Shown: positions 44,784 to 54,017, numbered from the stretch's first letter. The stretch: 64,000 bases of DNA from an uncultured Lachnospiraceae bacterium (GCA_902788555.1 CADAKQ010000006.1:1-64000), one strand, 5' to 3'. Notes: a model not told the origin generated them from the sequence alone. Numbers and translations are program-made.

Positions 44784-47309
44784 ATGATTTTCATTGATAC
44801 GCAAAAGGAAGAATTTGCAAAATTAAAGGATATCAGGATTTTCGGCAAGGATGATGAAGAGCAGACATTTAATAAGGACTTACTTGTAATCGGTTTGGGA
44901 GGTATAGGCTGCAAGGTTCTTACAAGCATCAAAAAAATGATTAGTGAGGACGTTACACCTGAGGATAATATAAACTTGCTTTATATTGATTCGGATATTT
45001 CTGCCATGCAGGCAACCATTGAAGACAGTAAAGAGGGCATTGGTCTTAATGCTCTTGAGGTTATGAGTATATACAGACCTAATCTTGAAACGATTCTGTC
45101 CAAGGGAATCAGAAATAATCCTGTGCATCCTAACCTTGCAAATTGGATGAAAAGTGATTTTCCGGATATGAATATAGGAATTGACGGTACAAAGGGGAAT
45201 CGTCAGCTTGGACGTCTGATGTTTTCAAATGCGTATGAAGATATAAGAATTCTTTTATTTGAAAAGATTGAAGAAATATATGATAAATCAGAAAGCGGAA
45301 AGCTTGATATTATTATTGTTTCAAGTGTTGCCGGCGGAACAGGAAGCGGTATTCTTACAGACCTTGCATATAATATCAAGGCGTTTGGCAAGTCAAAGAG
45401 ACTTAATAATTATCGTGTGGGTGCATGCCTTTTAACACCGGATGTTTTATTTGCGGATCGTTTTATCGCTGATAACGAAGAGTTAAAGAAGCTTCTTAAT
45501 GCAAATGGATGTGCAGCGTTAAAAGAGATTGATTATTATATGAGAATATCCAATCGAAATGAGGCTTATTCTTTTGAAAGCACCACTCACAGACTTTCAA
45601 TGAAGGAAAATATATTTGATTCCTGTATGATTATATCAGGAAAGCAGGATGAGCAGGGTTATCTTCCTGACGGAGTGATATGCAGCGATATAGCTTACTT
45701 TATTTCCATGCTTTCAAAAAATAAATTTATTGGAAATGAAAAAGCCGTAGAAGAGAGAAAGCTTTTGCGAGATGCGTTTTTTGACAGAGAGGGTTCGGGA
45801 TATTATAAGATTTTTAATGAATCGGATTATAAGGTTCCTATAAAGGAAATTGAAAATATCTGCGAGTATGAGGTGTTTAATGAGGCCAACAAGCGCCTTC
45901 ATGTTCTTGATAATATGGAGGGTATTATTGAAAATGATTTGAAAGCAACATGTATTGAGCTTAATGAGTTTTTAGACGGTAAGCCTGGAGAGCCTATAAG
46001 TCTGGATGTAAAAGGACTTGTCAATATTAATCAGCTTATAAAGCCGGATTATAAGTCCATAAAGAAAAAACAGGATACTTTAAGAACATCTATGCCAAGA
46101 CAGCTTTCTGATGTTGAAAAAAATATACCAAGTATTATAAAACAGCTTAAGAATAAGATTTCTGGTGATATTGACAGACTTTTAACACGATACATGAAGG
46201 AATACGGACCTTTTCTTACTATTGAGATGATTGGTTCGGCAGGATTTGCCGGAAGGGATGTCGATGGTGGAATTATTGCACAGATTAGAAAGCTGGAACA
46301 AAAGCTCGGTTCGTATCAGCCGACCGGAGAGTTTAGCAGAATCATAGAGTCCATAAGGGATATAGTTGCAAAAAGATTTTTCACATTTCCGTCTGCAAAA
46401 CGAGAAACTGAAAACGGTTATTATGATGCATGTATAAAGGAAACTCTTGCAACTGAGCGAAATATGATAATAGATGGAATCAGTGATCAGGATTTGTTTG
46501 GTGATATTATAAGAATATTGAGACAGAAATCTGAAAGACTCAATGACATATACGGTCAGTTTGGCGAGGATTTAAAGAATGCCGTAGAGGATTTATCCAA
46601 GAGGGGAAATAAGGTTATTAATTATACTCTTAAGGGTGCAAAAAGACATGAATTCCTTCCTTCGGATTATGTAACCGATGCAAGGATAGATGAGCTTAGA
46701 AAAGGTATTATAGAGCTTATGATTGAGCATGAGTCGGATATTGATAATTCACGTCCTGTTCCGGTTAAGGATACAATGGAGAGAATTTACAGAAATATAT
46801 TTGTAAGTGTTGGAGTTTATGCTCCTGAAAAGCTTATATCGGTCGCTTTCGCTGATGATAAGCCTTCTCTTCAAGAGACAAATATTATGTTTGTGTCGGC
46901 TTCTAATGAAAAACGTGATGAGATTATGAACAATGCTGCGAGAGTATTTGTAGAGGGCTTAAGTGAGAAGACCGAAAAGAAGAAGATGTGTGTTCTTAAG
47001 GAGGGTTCAGAGGAAAAGGTTATAAGCAAGAGATATATTTCCCTGCCTGCCGCAATGCCGCATTTTTCCGAGGCGGTAAGAGATATTCTTGTAGGTGAGC
47101 CATACAATACTCCTGATGATACAATTGCATTTAACCATGGCGAAATCGAGATATCAATAGATGATATACTTGCAGGCGTTCCTTTATCACTACTTGAATG
47201 TGCAAGGGAGCTTCAGGATGCTTATAATGCAGTTGATAAAGCTGCATATTTCGGACTTCATATAGATGAGGTTAATAAGGATATGTATGCATTCCCTGAT
47301 TTATGTTAA
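44784..47309 (+). CDS. Tubulin_2-like GTPase, large uncharacterised protein
   Basis: 841 residues. A Rossmann-type start (KDLLVIGLGGIGCKVLTSIK, 31-50) with IDSD (~69-72), and VSSVAGGTGSGILTD (179-193) carrying the GGTGSG tubulin/FtsZ G-box, identify a tubulin-superfamily GTPase of the Tubulin_2 group. The C-terminal ~450 residues are helical and lack recognisable domains. Tubulin_2 proteins are poorly studied; partner genes in other genomes are often of conflict or surface type, but here the neighbours are prfC upstream (17 bases) and an amber-broken small gene 38 bases downstream. GGAGGA precedes the start. Function is unknown; filament formation is possible but not shown. Confidence 0.75.
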   Translation: MIFIDTQKEEFAKLKDIRIFGKDDEEQTFNKDLLVIGLGGIGCKVLTSIKKMISEDVTPEDNINLLYIDSDISAMQATIEDSKEGIGLNALEVMSIYRPNLETILSKGIRNNPVHPNLANWMKSDFPDMNIGIDGTKGNRQLGRLMFSNAYEDIRILLFEKIEEIYDKSESGKLDIIIVSSVAGGTGSGILTDLAYNIKAFGKSKRLNNYRVGACLLTPDVLFADRFIADNEELKKLLNANGCAALKEIDYYMRISNRNEAYSFESTTHRLSMKENIFDSCMIISGKQDEQGYLPDGVICSDIAYFISMLSKNKFIGNEKAVEERKLLRDAFFDREGSGYYKIFNESDYKVPIKEIENICEYEVFNEANKRLHVLDNMEGIIENDLKATCIELNEFLDGKPGEPISLDVKGLVNINQLIKPDYKSIKKKQDTLRTSMPRQLSDVEKNIPSIIKQLKNKISGDIDRLLTRYMKEYGPFLTIEMIGSAGFAGRDVDGGIIAQIRKLEQKLGSYQPTGEFSRIIESIRDIVAKRFFTFPSAKRETENGYYDACIKETLATERNMIIDGISDQDLFGDIIRILRQKSERLNDIYGQFGEDLKNAVEDLSKRGNKVINYTLKGAKRHEFLPSDYVTDARIDELRKGIIELMIEHESDIDNSRPVPVKDTMERIYRNIFVSVGVYAPEKLISVAFADDKPSLQETNIMFVSASNEKRDEIMNNAARVFVEGLSEKTEKKKMCVLKEGSEEKVISKRYISLPAAMPHFSEAVRDILVGEPYNTPDDTIAFNHGEIEISIDDILAGVPLSLLECARELQDAYNAVDKAAYFGLHIDEVNKDMYAFPDLC

Positions 47310-47347
47310 AAAATTAATTTATATATTATTAATGGAGGAAGATAAAA

Positions 47348-47566
47348 ATGGATATTAAAGAATAGATAACAAAAATTGTAGACAAGGTAAAAAATGATAA
47401 AGATTTTGAAAAGGAATTCAAATCAAATCCTGAAAAGGCGATTGAAAAGGTTTCAGGCATAGATATACCTGACGGTATGCTTGACAAGGTGGTATCGGGG
47501 GTTCAGGCAAAGCTTGGTGCCGGAAAAGCAGCGGATGCTCTCGGCTCATTAAAGAATATGCTTTAA
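47348..47566 (+). pseudogene. Small leader-peptide-like gene interrupted by an amber codon
   Basis: A 73-codon frame with TGGAGGAAG before ATG 47348 reads MDIKE, then TAG (47363-47365), then ITKIVDKVKNDKDFEKEF, KSNPEKAIEKVSGIDIPDGM and LDKVVSGVQAKLGAGKAADA to a TAA at 47564. No in-frame start follows the TAG until deep in the frame. A single T-to-A change (TTG to TAG) would explain it. The pattern DxxFxxxFxxNPxxAIxxxxGIDIPD resembles NHLP/Nif11-type RiPP leader peptides, but this is resemblance by eye. It lies 38 bases after the Tubulin_2 gene. RF1 in this genome should read UAG as stop. Confidence 0.7.
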
Positions 47567-47604
47567 AATTTTTTTGGTGAAATGACTTAAAATGGGAGAA
47601 TAAT

Positions 47605-48987
47605 ATGGAAAATCCATTCAAAAAAAACAGAGGATTAAAAATTATTATTGTTGGATGTGGAAAAGTTGGCAATACGCTCGTTGAAAAGCTTGTTCAGGAA
47701 AAACATGATATAACGGTAATTGATACAAACAGTGATTTTGTAGACAGAGTTTCTGAAACCTATGATGTAATGGGAATAGCGGGAAACGGCTCAAGCTACA
47801 GGGTTTTGCTTGATGCAGGCGTAAATGAAGCGGATATTCTAATAGCCGTTACCGAATCGGATGAGCTCAATATGCTTTGCTGTACCATAGCAAATCAGGT
47901 TGGACATTGTGCAACTATAGCAAGGGTGAGAAACCCGGATTATAGTGATGAACTTGCATATCTTAGAGCAAAACTCGGTATTTCTCTTATTATAAATCCT
48001 GAGCTTGAAACTGCAAGAGAGATTGCAAGACTGCTCAGACTTCCAATGGCTGAGGAGATAAACGCATTTACTAAAGGGCATGCGGAGCTTATCAAGTTCA
48101 AGCTTCCGGACGGAAATGTATTGGATGGTGCACATATATCCGATATCAGAAATTATAATTCTGAGCTTTTGGTTTGTGGTGTTGAGCGAAGCGGTGAGCT
48201 TGTTATTCCGGATGGTTCCTTTGTTCTTAAGGGACAGGATTATATTACATTTATAGCAACACCTATCAATACTCAGAATTTCTTTAAGAAAATTGATATC
48301 GATACTCATCAGGTTAAAAACTGTATGATTATAGGTGGAGGAAAGTCTTCATATTATCTTGCAAAGCAGCTTACAGAGATGAATATTGATGTAAAAATTG
48401 TAGAGATTAATATGAAAAGATGTGAAGAACTTAGTGCACTTATTCCCAAAGCTCTTGTTATTTGCGGTGACGGAACGGATGAGTTGGTGCTTCGCGAGTC
48501 GGGCATAGAAGAGGCTGATTCGGTCGTTCCTTTAACCGGGCTTGATGAGGAAAATATACTTATAACATTATTTGCAAGACAGTTTACTTCTGCTAAGGTA
48601 ATTACAAAGATAAAAAGAAGTTCATTTCATGATGTTATAGACAATCTTGATATGGGTAGTATTCTTTATCCGAGATATATGACATCTGAGACAATTATAG
48701 GTTATGTGCGTGCAACTCAAAATGGTATTGGCAGCAATATTGAGGTGCTCTATCATATATTTGATAATAAGGCTGAAGCTATAGAGTTTAACACAGAAGG
48801 AAATTCGCCTGTGGTAGGTAAGCCTATAATGGAGCTTAAGTTAAAGGATAACCTCATTATTGCCTGTATCAACAGAAATGGTAAAATCATTATCCCGAAA
48901 GGTAATGATTTTATTCAGGAAAATGACAAGGTTGTTATTGTTACAACACATACAGGTTTTAAGGACTTGAAGGATATTCTTAAGTAA
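47605..48987 (+). CDS. trkA: Trk system potassium uptake regulator TrkA
   Basis: 460-residue peripheral membrane protein with two RCK/TrkA-N units. The first begins GLKIIIVGCGKVGNTL (~9-24), the second NCMIIGGGKSSYYLAKQL (~235-252); each is followed by a TrkA-C part (PDGSFVLKGQDYITFIA, PKGNDFIQENDKVVIVTT). It binds NAD(H)/ATP and gates the TrkH channel, which is the next gene. The start follows GGGAGA. Two units in one chain is the form seen with TrkH-type channels. Confidence 0.95.
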   Translation: MENPFKKNRGLKIIIVGCGKVGNTLVEKLVQEKHDITVIDTNSDFVDRVSETYDVMGIAGNGSSYRVLLDAGVNEADILIAVTESDELNMLCCTIANQVGHCATIARVRNPDYSDELAYLRAKLGISLIINPELETAREIARLLRLPMAEEINAFTKGHAELIKFKLPDGNVLDGAHISDIRNYNSELLVCGVERSGELVIPDGSFVLKGQDYITFIATPINTQNFFKKIDIDTHQVKNCMIIGGGKSSYYLAKQLTEMNIDVKIVEINMKRCEELSALIPKALVICGDGTDELVLRESGIEEADSVVPLTGLDEENILITLFARQFTSAKVITKIKRSSFHDVIDNLDMGSILYPRYMTSETIIGYVRATQNGIGSNIEVLYHIFDNKAEAIEFNTEGNSPVVGKPIMELKLKDNLIIACINRNGKIIIPKGNDFIQENDKVVIVTTHTGFKDLKDILK

Positions 48988-49015
48988 TTACAAGTGCAGA
49001 TTAGAGGATAAGATA

Positions 49016-50467
49016 ATGAATTATGGTGTTGTTATATATGTTTTAGGATGGATAATGGATATTGAGGCAGCATGTATGATGCTGCCTTGTCTTGTGTCAG
49101 TTATATATGGCGAAAAGGAAGGTCTTGGTTTTTTATATGTTGCTCTTGCAGCAGCATTAGTCGGAACAATAATTGTATTTCATAAGCCAAAGGATATGAA
49201 GTTTTATCTTAAGGAGGGCTTTGTTACAACGGCTCTAAGCTGGATTATTCTTTCTGTTCTTGGGGCTCTTCCATTTGTTTTAAATGATGATATACCGCAT
49301 TTTACAAATGCTTTATTTGAAACAGTTTCCGGCTTTACGACAACAGGCTCAACCATTCTTTCGGATGTTGAAGCCCTGTCACATGCAAGTCTGTTTTGGA
49401 GAAGCTTTACTCACTGGATAGGAGGTATGGGAGTCCTTGTATTCTTACTTGCCATACTGCCTATGGCAGGTGGCTCAAATATGAATCTCATGAAGGCGGA
49501 AAGCCCGGGTCCTTCAGTTGGAAAACTTGTTCCAAAGGTAAGGGATACAGCCTTTTATCTTTATGCAATTTACTTTGTTATGACTGTTATAGAGGTAGTT
49601 CTTTTACTGTTTGGAGGTATGAATCCTTTTGAAGCACTTACCATATCATTTGGTACGGCAGGTACCGGAGGTCTCAGTATATGGAATGACAGTATAATGA
49701 GCTGTACAGTTTATCAGCAATGGGTTATCGGAATATTTATGGTGCTTTTCGGAGTTAATTTTACATTTTATTTTCTTGTTATCACAGGAAAGCTAAGACA
49801 GGCTTTTAAGATAGAGGAGGTAAGAGTATATTTTACCATTATAATCGTGTCGGTTACTGCTATAGCCATAAATATATATGATAAGATTGGTTCGCTCGGT
49901 GCAACAATAAGACATTCATTTTTTCAGGTCGGCTCAATTATAACTACGACAGGTTACGGAACAGCCGATTTTGATACCTGGCCTTCGCTTTCTAAAACAA
50001 TACTTGTTATGCTTATGTTTATCGGAGCCTGTGCAGGTAGTACGGGTGGCGGTATCAAGGTATCACGTTTTATTGTTATGGCAAAAACCGTTAAAAAGGA
50101 GATTATTTCTTTTCTATTTCCTAAAAGTGTCAAGAAAATTAAGATGGAGGATAAGGTTGTAGGTCATGAGACACTTCGTTCTATAAACGTTTATTTCATG
50201 ACATATATTATAATTTTTTCCGTATCTCTGCTTCTTATATCATATGAAAATAAGGATATGACATCGAACTTTACTGCGGTTGCAGCAACTATGAATAATA
50301 TAGGTCCGGGATTAAATCAGGTGGGACCAACCTGTAATTTCTCGTGTTATTCGGCATTCTCTAAATATGTTTTTATGTTTGATATGCTTGCCGGAAGACT
50401 TGAATTATTCCCGATTCTTTTGTTATTTTCTCCTTCAGTATGGAAGAGAAAGAAAAAGGTTGCATAA
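49016..50467 (+). CDS. trkH: Trk/Ktr family potassium channel TrkH
   Basis: 483-residue polytopic membrane protein that conducts K+. Selectivity-filter segments are visible: ETVSGFTTTGSTIL (~104-117), FGTAGTGGLSIW, ITTTGYGTADFDTW (~311-324) and TMNNIGPGLNQVG. CAGSTGGGIKVSRF is also typical. It lies 28 bases after trkA and the two form a K+ uptake system with TrkA as the gating ring. The C-terminus ends with a basic patch KRKKKVA. Confidence 0.95.
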   Translation: MNYGVVIYVLGWIMDIEAACMMLPCLVSVIYGEKEGLGFLYVALAAALVGTIIVFHKPKDMKFYLKEGFVTTALSWIILSVLGALPFVLNDDIPHFTNALFETVSGFTTTGSTILSDVEALSHASLFWRSFTHWIGGMGVLVFLLAILPMAGGSNMNLMKAESPGPSVGKLVPKVRDTAFYLYAIYFVMTVIEVVLLLFGGMNPFEALTISFGTAGTGGLSIWNDSIMSCTVYQQWVIGIFMVLFGVNFTFYFLVITGKLRQAFKIEEVRVYFTIIIVSVTAIAINIYDKIGSLGATIRHSFFQVGSIITTTGYGTADFDTWPSLSKTILVMLMFIGACAGSTGGGIKVSRFIVMAKTVKKEIISFLFPKSVKKIKMEDKVVGHETLRSINVYFMTYIIIFSVSLLLISYENKDMTSNFTAVAATMNNIGPGLNQVGPTCNFSCYSAFSKYVFMFDMLAGRLELFPILLLFSPSVWKRKKKVA

Positions 50468-50560
50468 ATGGAATAGTTTATACTTTCCGTTTGTATAATA
50501 AAAAAAGAGCGATATATGTATATGCCAAGCATGGCTTGAAGCTAAGGAGTTGGTATAAAA

Positions 50561-50968
50561 ATGAGTGGAAATATCATACTTGACGGCAGAAGGATAAAGG
50601 CTATGGAAATCCTCTATGCTTTGGGTGAATATACAGGTAAATCAAAGGAGTATATAGCAAATCTTTGGTCAGAGCTTCTTAAGGATGAAGGGCTTATGGC
50701 AGAATTTATGTATTACCTTGATAACCATACCTTTAAGGATGATTATAAATATAAGGAGTACGGTCTGACGGATATATATTTTTATAATCTGAGAGTTGCT
50801 GAAATTCACTGGGACTTAGGTAAGGACTATCCGTCCGGCAGAGAGTGGGACGGCAACAAAGAGACGATAGTTTTAGATACCTTTGATATGATGGTAAAGC
50901 TTAAAAATGAGCCGGAGAAGTATCTTAAGCTTTTGTTGGAAAATCCCGGACAGGACAGGTACATATAA
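50561..50968 (+). CDS. Hypothetical helical protein
   Basis: 135 residues that I do not recognise. The sequence is mixed charged/hydrophobic and likely helical (IKAMEILYALGEYTGKSKEY, LWSELLKDEGLMAEFMYYL), with the end enriched in Lys/Glu. No signal peptide, membrane span or metal motif. A -10-like TATAAT at 50494-50499 precedes it, AAGGAG precedes the ATG, and a terminator follows directly. It is therefore a single-gene unit. Confidence 0.7.
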   Translation: MSGNIILDGRRIKAMEILYALGEYTGKSKEYIANLWSELLKDEGLMAEFMYYLDNHTFKDDYKYKEYGLTDIYFYNLRVAEIHWDLGKDYPSGREWDGNKETIVLDTFDMMVKLKNEPEKYLKLLLENPGQDRYI

Positions 50969-50988
50969 TTAGAAGTTAATATTTTTTT

Positions 50989-51027
50989 AAAAAGTGCGTT
51001 TGGAAGTGATTCCATATGCACTTTTTT
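50989..51027 (+). terminator. Terminator after the 50561 gene
   Basis: Outer stem AAAAAGTGC / GCACTTTTT with inner stem TGGAA / TTCCA and loop GTGA, then a T-rich run. Confidence 0.85.
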
Positions 51028-51064
51028 GTTGCTTTTTTATATATAATATGATAGTGTATATTTA

Positions 51065-51174
51065 AAGTTCGTCAGAAAAAGTGTGATACAAAACAATAAA
51101 TTCGTCAGAAAAAGTGTAATATAATATGATAAATTCGTCAGAAAAAATGTATAAATTATCAAAAAGAGTATAAT
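51065..51174. repeat. 33-bp-periodic repeats upstream of the AAA ATPase gene
   Basis: TTCGTCAGAAAAA(G/A)TGT begins at 51068, 51101 and 51134, exactly 33 bases apart, with similar AT-rich sequence between. A weaker relative (TTATCAAAAAGAGTATAAT) begins at 51156 and contains TATAAT (51169-51174), a likely -10 box 36 bases before the ATPase ATG. The periodicity, about three helical turns, suits cooperative binding on one DNA face. Confidence 0.75.
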
Positions 51175-51210
51175 ATATCTAATATATTAAAGAAATCAGG
51201 AGAATATGTT

Positions 51211-52500
51211 ATGGAACGGTATATTATGAATAAAATATTAGAATGGAAAAATTCAAGGTCAAGAAAACCGCTTATAATTATGGGTGCCAGACAAGTAGGC
51301 AAGACATGGGTTATGAAAGAATTTGGAAAAAGATTCTTTAAAAATACCGTTTATATAAATTTTGATAATGCAGATGTTCTTAAAGGCCTATTTGAAAAGG
51401 ATTATGATATAAACAGAATCCTTATGGAGCTTTCTATTTATTCAAGTATAAGAATAAATTCTGAAGATACATTGATTATTTTTGATGAAATTCAAGAAAA
51501 TAAAAAAGCGATTACGGCATTAAAGTATTTTTGTGAAGATGCACCAGAGTATGCAATTATAGCTGCAGGTTCTTTGTTGGGTGTTTCCATACATGAAGGA
51601 ATTTCCTTTCCGGTTGGTAAGGTAAAATTGCTTAATATATATCCGCTTTCGTTTAGAGAGTTTATGTTGGCGCTTGGGAAGGATATGTGGGTTGAGCAAA
51701 TTGATAATGGAAATTATGAAGCATTAAATAGCGTTCGCGACAATATAGTAGATATGCTCAAGCATTATTATTATGTAGGAGGAATGCCGGAGGTTGTTAA
51801 TAATTTTATTGAAAATAGAGATTTTATCGAAATAAGAGACTTGCAAAAAGATATAATTTCTCTTTATGAAAAGGATTTTGGAAAACATACTCCAAATGAG
51901 GAGTTACCAAGATTAAGTATGGTATGGAATTCAATACCGACACAGTTAGCTAAAGAAAATAAGAAATTCTTTTTTGGACATATAAAAAAGGGTGCAAGGT
52001 CAAAGGATTATGAGCTTGCTATAGAATGGCTGTTAAATTGTGGACTAATCTATAAAGTATACAATGTTACTAAACCATATATACCTTTAAAATCATATGT
52101 TGATTTCAGTGCTTTTAAATTGTACTGTTTAGATGTTGGACTTCTTGGAGCTATGAGTGATTTGAGCGTAAAAACAATTCTTGAAGGAAATAAAATATTT
52201 ACAGAATTTAAGGGAGCATTAACAGAACAATATGTGTTACAGGAATTAATATCAGAGACTCCATTTAAACCGTATTATTTTACAGAAACAAAATCAGAAG
52301 GTGAGATAGATTTTCTTATTCAAAAGGATGAGAAAGTAATTCCTATTGAGGTTAAGGCTGAGGAAAATTTAAGAGCAAAAAGCCTTAGATTATTCAGTGA
52401 AAAATATAATCCTAAATATGCCATAAGAACATCAATGTCAAACTATCGCAAAGAGGAATGGCTTGTAAACATTCCATTATGGGCGGTGTGGACTGTTTAA
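51211..52500 (+). CDS. AAA_14/DUF4143-type ATP-binding protein
   Basis: 429 residues. The N-terminal ATPase has Walker A GARQVGKTWV (~22-31) and Walker B LIIFDEIQENKKA (~88-100), then AGSLLGVSI. The C-terminal DUF4143 part (~200-420) includes KLYCLDVGLL and FYFTETKSEGEIDFLIQ, typical of a PD-(D/E)xK-like nuclease fold. Such ATPases are widespread and their role is debated (possible defence or toxin-antitoxin link). It lies behind 33-bp repeats. AGGAG precedes the start. Confidence 0.85.
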   Translation: MERYIMNKILEWKNSRSRKPLIIMGARQVGKTWVMKEFGKRFFKNTVYINFDNADVLKGLFEKDYDINRILMELSIYSSIRINSEDTLIIFDEIQENKKAITALKYFCEDAPEYAIIAAGSLLGVSIHEGISFPVGKVKLLNIYPLSFREFMLALGKDMWVEQIDNGNYEALNSVRDNIVDMLKHYYYVGGMPEVVNNFIENRDFIEIRDLQKDIISLYEKDFGKHTPNEELPRLSMVWNSIPTQLAKENKKFFFGHIKKGARSKDYELAIEWLLNCGLIYKVYNVTKPYIPLKSYVDFSAFKLYCLDVGLLGAMSDLSVKTILEGNKIFTEFKGALTEQYVLQELISETPFKPYYFTETKSEGEIDFLIQKDEKVIPIEVKAEENLRAKSLRLFSEKYNPKYAIRTSMSNYRKEEWLVNIPLWAVWTV

Positions 52501-52530
52501 AGATCGCAATTAATCTTATCTTTTTTTGAA
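52497..52530 (+). terminator. Weak terminator after the AAA ATPase
   Basis: Short stem AAGAT / ATCTT followed by ATCTTTTTTT. Marginal stability. Confidence 0.35.
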
Positions 52531-52564
52531 ATACGAGGCTGGTAAATAAAGAGGAAGGAATATC

Positions 52565-53311
52565 ATGAAATACGAAAATTATATCTTTGATTTGTACGGA
52601 ACATTGGTTGACATAAAAACTGATGAAATGAAAACTTCATTATGGAAGAAGCTTGCAAAGCTATATGCAGCTTATGGTGCGATATACAAGCCTAAGCAGC
52701 TTCGTAAGGCATATATAAGGCTTGACCGAGAGGAAAGAGATATATTAAAGAAAAAGACAGGCTGCGAATTTCCGGAGATAAAGCTTGAACGCGTATTCCT
52801 TCGCCTTTTGAAAGAAGCTCCTTCCGGAAATGTGAGAGTTCCGGAAAATGAAGCTGTTTGGTCGGAATTTATGGCAAATGCTTTTCGCACACTATCAAGA
52901 AAGTATATCAAATTATATCCGGATACTTTAGAAACATTAGATAAATTAAAGAAAAAGGGATGCAAACTTTATCTTCTTTCAAATGCCCAGGCGATATTTA
53001 CCAGACCTGAGATAAGTATGCTCGGCCTTGACAGATATTTTGATAAGATGTACATATCGTCGGATTATAGAATAATGAAGCCTGATAAAGAATTTTTATT
53101 AAGGTTAATCAATGACGAGGAGCTTGATAAGTCCAAGTCTGCTATGGTAGGTAATGAGATAAGAAGTGATGTTAAAATTGCAGACTTATGCGGTGTCGAC
53201 GGAATACTTATTAACAGTGACGGACTTGATAAGAAGGAAATAAAAAAACAGGCTAAAATGTATGGGATTAAGAATACATTTAAGGTAGTAAATGCGATTA
53301 AAGAGATTTAA
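52565..53311 (+). CDS. HAD-superfamily phosphatase
   Basis: 248 residues. Motif I is FDLYGTLVD (8-16; the second acid position is Tyr, as in many HAD-IA members), motif II LLSNAQ (~138-143), motif III lysine in MKPDKEF and motif IV MVGNEIRSDVKIA (~198-210). It hydrolyses phosphate esters in the cytosol; the substrate is not predictable. AAGGAA precedes the start. It is not obviously linked to the AAA ATPase upstream. Confidence 0.88.
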   Translation: MKYENYIFDLYGTLVDIKTDEMKTSLWKKLAKLYAAYGAIYKPKQLRKAYIRLDREERDILKKKTGCEFPEIKLERVFLRLLKEAPSGNVRVPENEAVWSEFMANAFRTLSRKYIKLYPDTLETLDKLKKKGCKLYLLSNAQAIFTRPEISMLGLDRYFDKMYISSDYRIMKPDKEFLLRLINDEELDKSKSAMVGNEIRSDVKIADLCGVDGILINSDGLDKKEIKKQAKMYGIKNTFKVVNAIKEI

Positions 53312-53324
53312 TATTGTAGTAGAA

Positions 53325-53390
53325 ATGAGTATTACAAATGAGGTGAAAAAGGAATTCGGACGGTTTCTGGAATATGTAATCGATTTTTAA
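53325..53390 (+). other. Very short reading frame, possible gene remnant
   Basis: ATG at 53325 encodes 21 residues (MSITNEVKKEFGRFLEYVID plus F) and stops at 53388-53390. It has no ribosome binding site but reads like the start of a helical protein. It lies between HAD and the Rpn remnant and may be a fragment of a lost gene. Confidence 0.3.
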
Positions 53391-53484
53391 ATATTATATT
53401 ATTATTTTATTGCATATATAAATTCAGTATATTAAAATAAAATCATAAGCAGCTATTATACAAAACATCATACTTGCTTATGTA

Positions 53485-53973
53485 TTGTATTTCGGAGAAA
53501 AAAGGTGGAAGAGATTTTCACTATATGATTGTCTGGGAGACATACCGGAATACCTCAAGCCTTATGTCAGTGATTACAAAATAAATGTATTTGAGATTGC
53601 ATATCTGACAGACGAGCAGGTTAAGAAGTTCAAGAGTGACTTTAAGTTTGTGGCTGATTATTTCGTACAAATGAGAAAAAATAAGAATTACATAGCGCCG
53701 AGAGAGGTTGTAAAACATGTAGATGAGGTTTTAAAGCTAATGCAGGTGCTTACGAAAGATAAAGCATGGGGTAAAAATGGTTTAGCAAAGAGGAAAGGAG
53801 CTCCATATATGGATCATTATTTGAGCAATCGAATTGCAGAAGTTAAGATAGAGGCATATTTAGATTGTGGTCTTTCTGTCTCAGAGATTGCAGTAAAGCT
53901 TAATATTTCAGAGGAAGAGGTTTCAGAGATAATTAAAAAGCTTGAAACCGAAAATTTACAAAAGCAAAACTAA
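53485..53973 (+). pseudogene. 5'-truncated Rpn-type nuclease (PD-(D/E)xK transposase-like) remnant
   Basis: The frame (TTG start, no ribosome binding site) reads YFGEKRWKRFSLYDCLGDIP, then YLKPYVSDYKINVFEIAYLT and FKFVADYFVQMRKNKNYIAP, then EVVKHVDEVLKLMQVLT. This matches the C-terminal half of Rpn-family proteins (recombination-promoting nucleases). The catalytic N-terminal ~200 residues are absent. A helix-turn-helix-like tail (LSVSEIAVKLNISEEEVSEI) follows. It is a decayed copy; such genes are often multicopy and mobile. Confidence 0.75.
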
Positions 53974-53985
53974 ATAATGAGTTTT

Positions 53986-54017
53986 AAGAGTTGTCCATAA
54001 TGGGCGACTCTTTTTCT
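53986..54017 (+). terminator. Terminator after the Rpn remnant
   Basis: AAGAGTTGTCC / GGGCGACTCTT with two G-U pairs, loop ATAAT, then TTTCTTT. Confidence 0.75.

Noticed and set aside
51065..51174. CRISPR array
   Set aside because: Repeat core is 17 bases with 16-base similar intervals, only three copies, and no cas genes. Intervals are not unique spacers.
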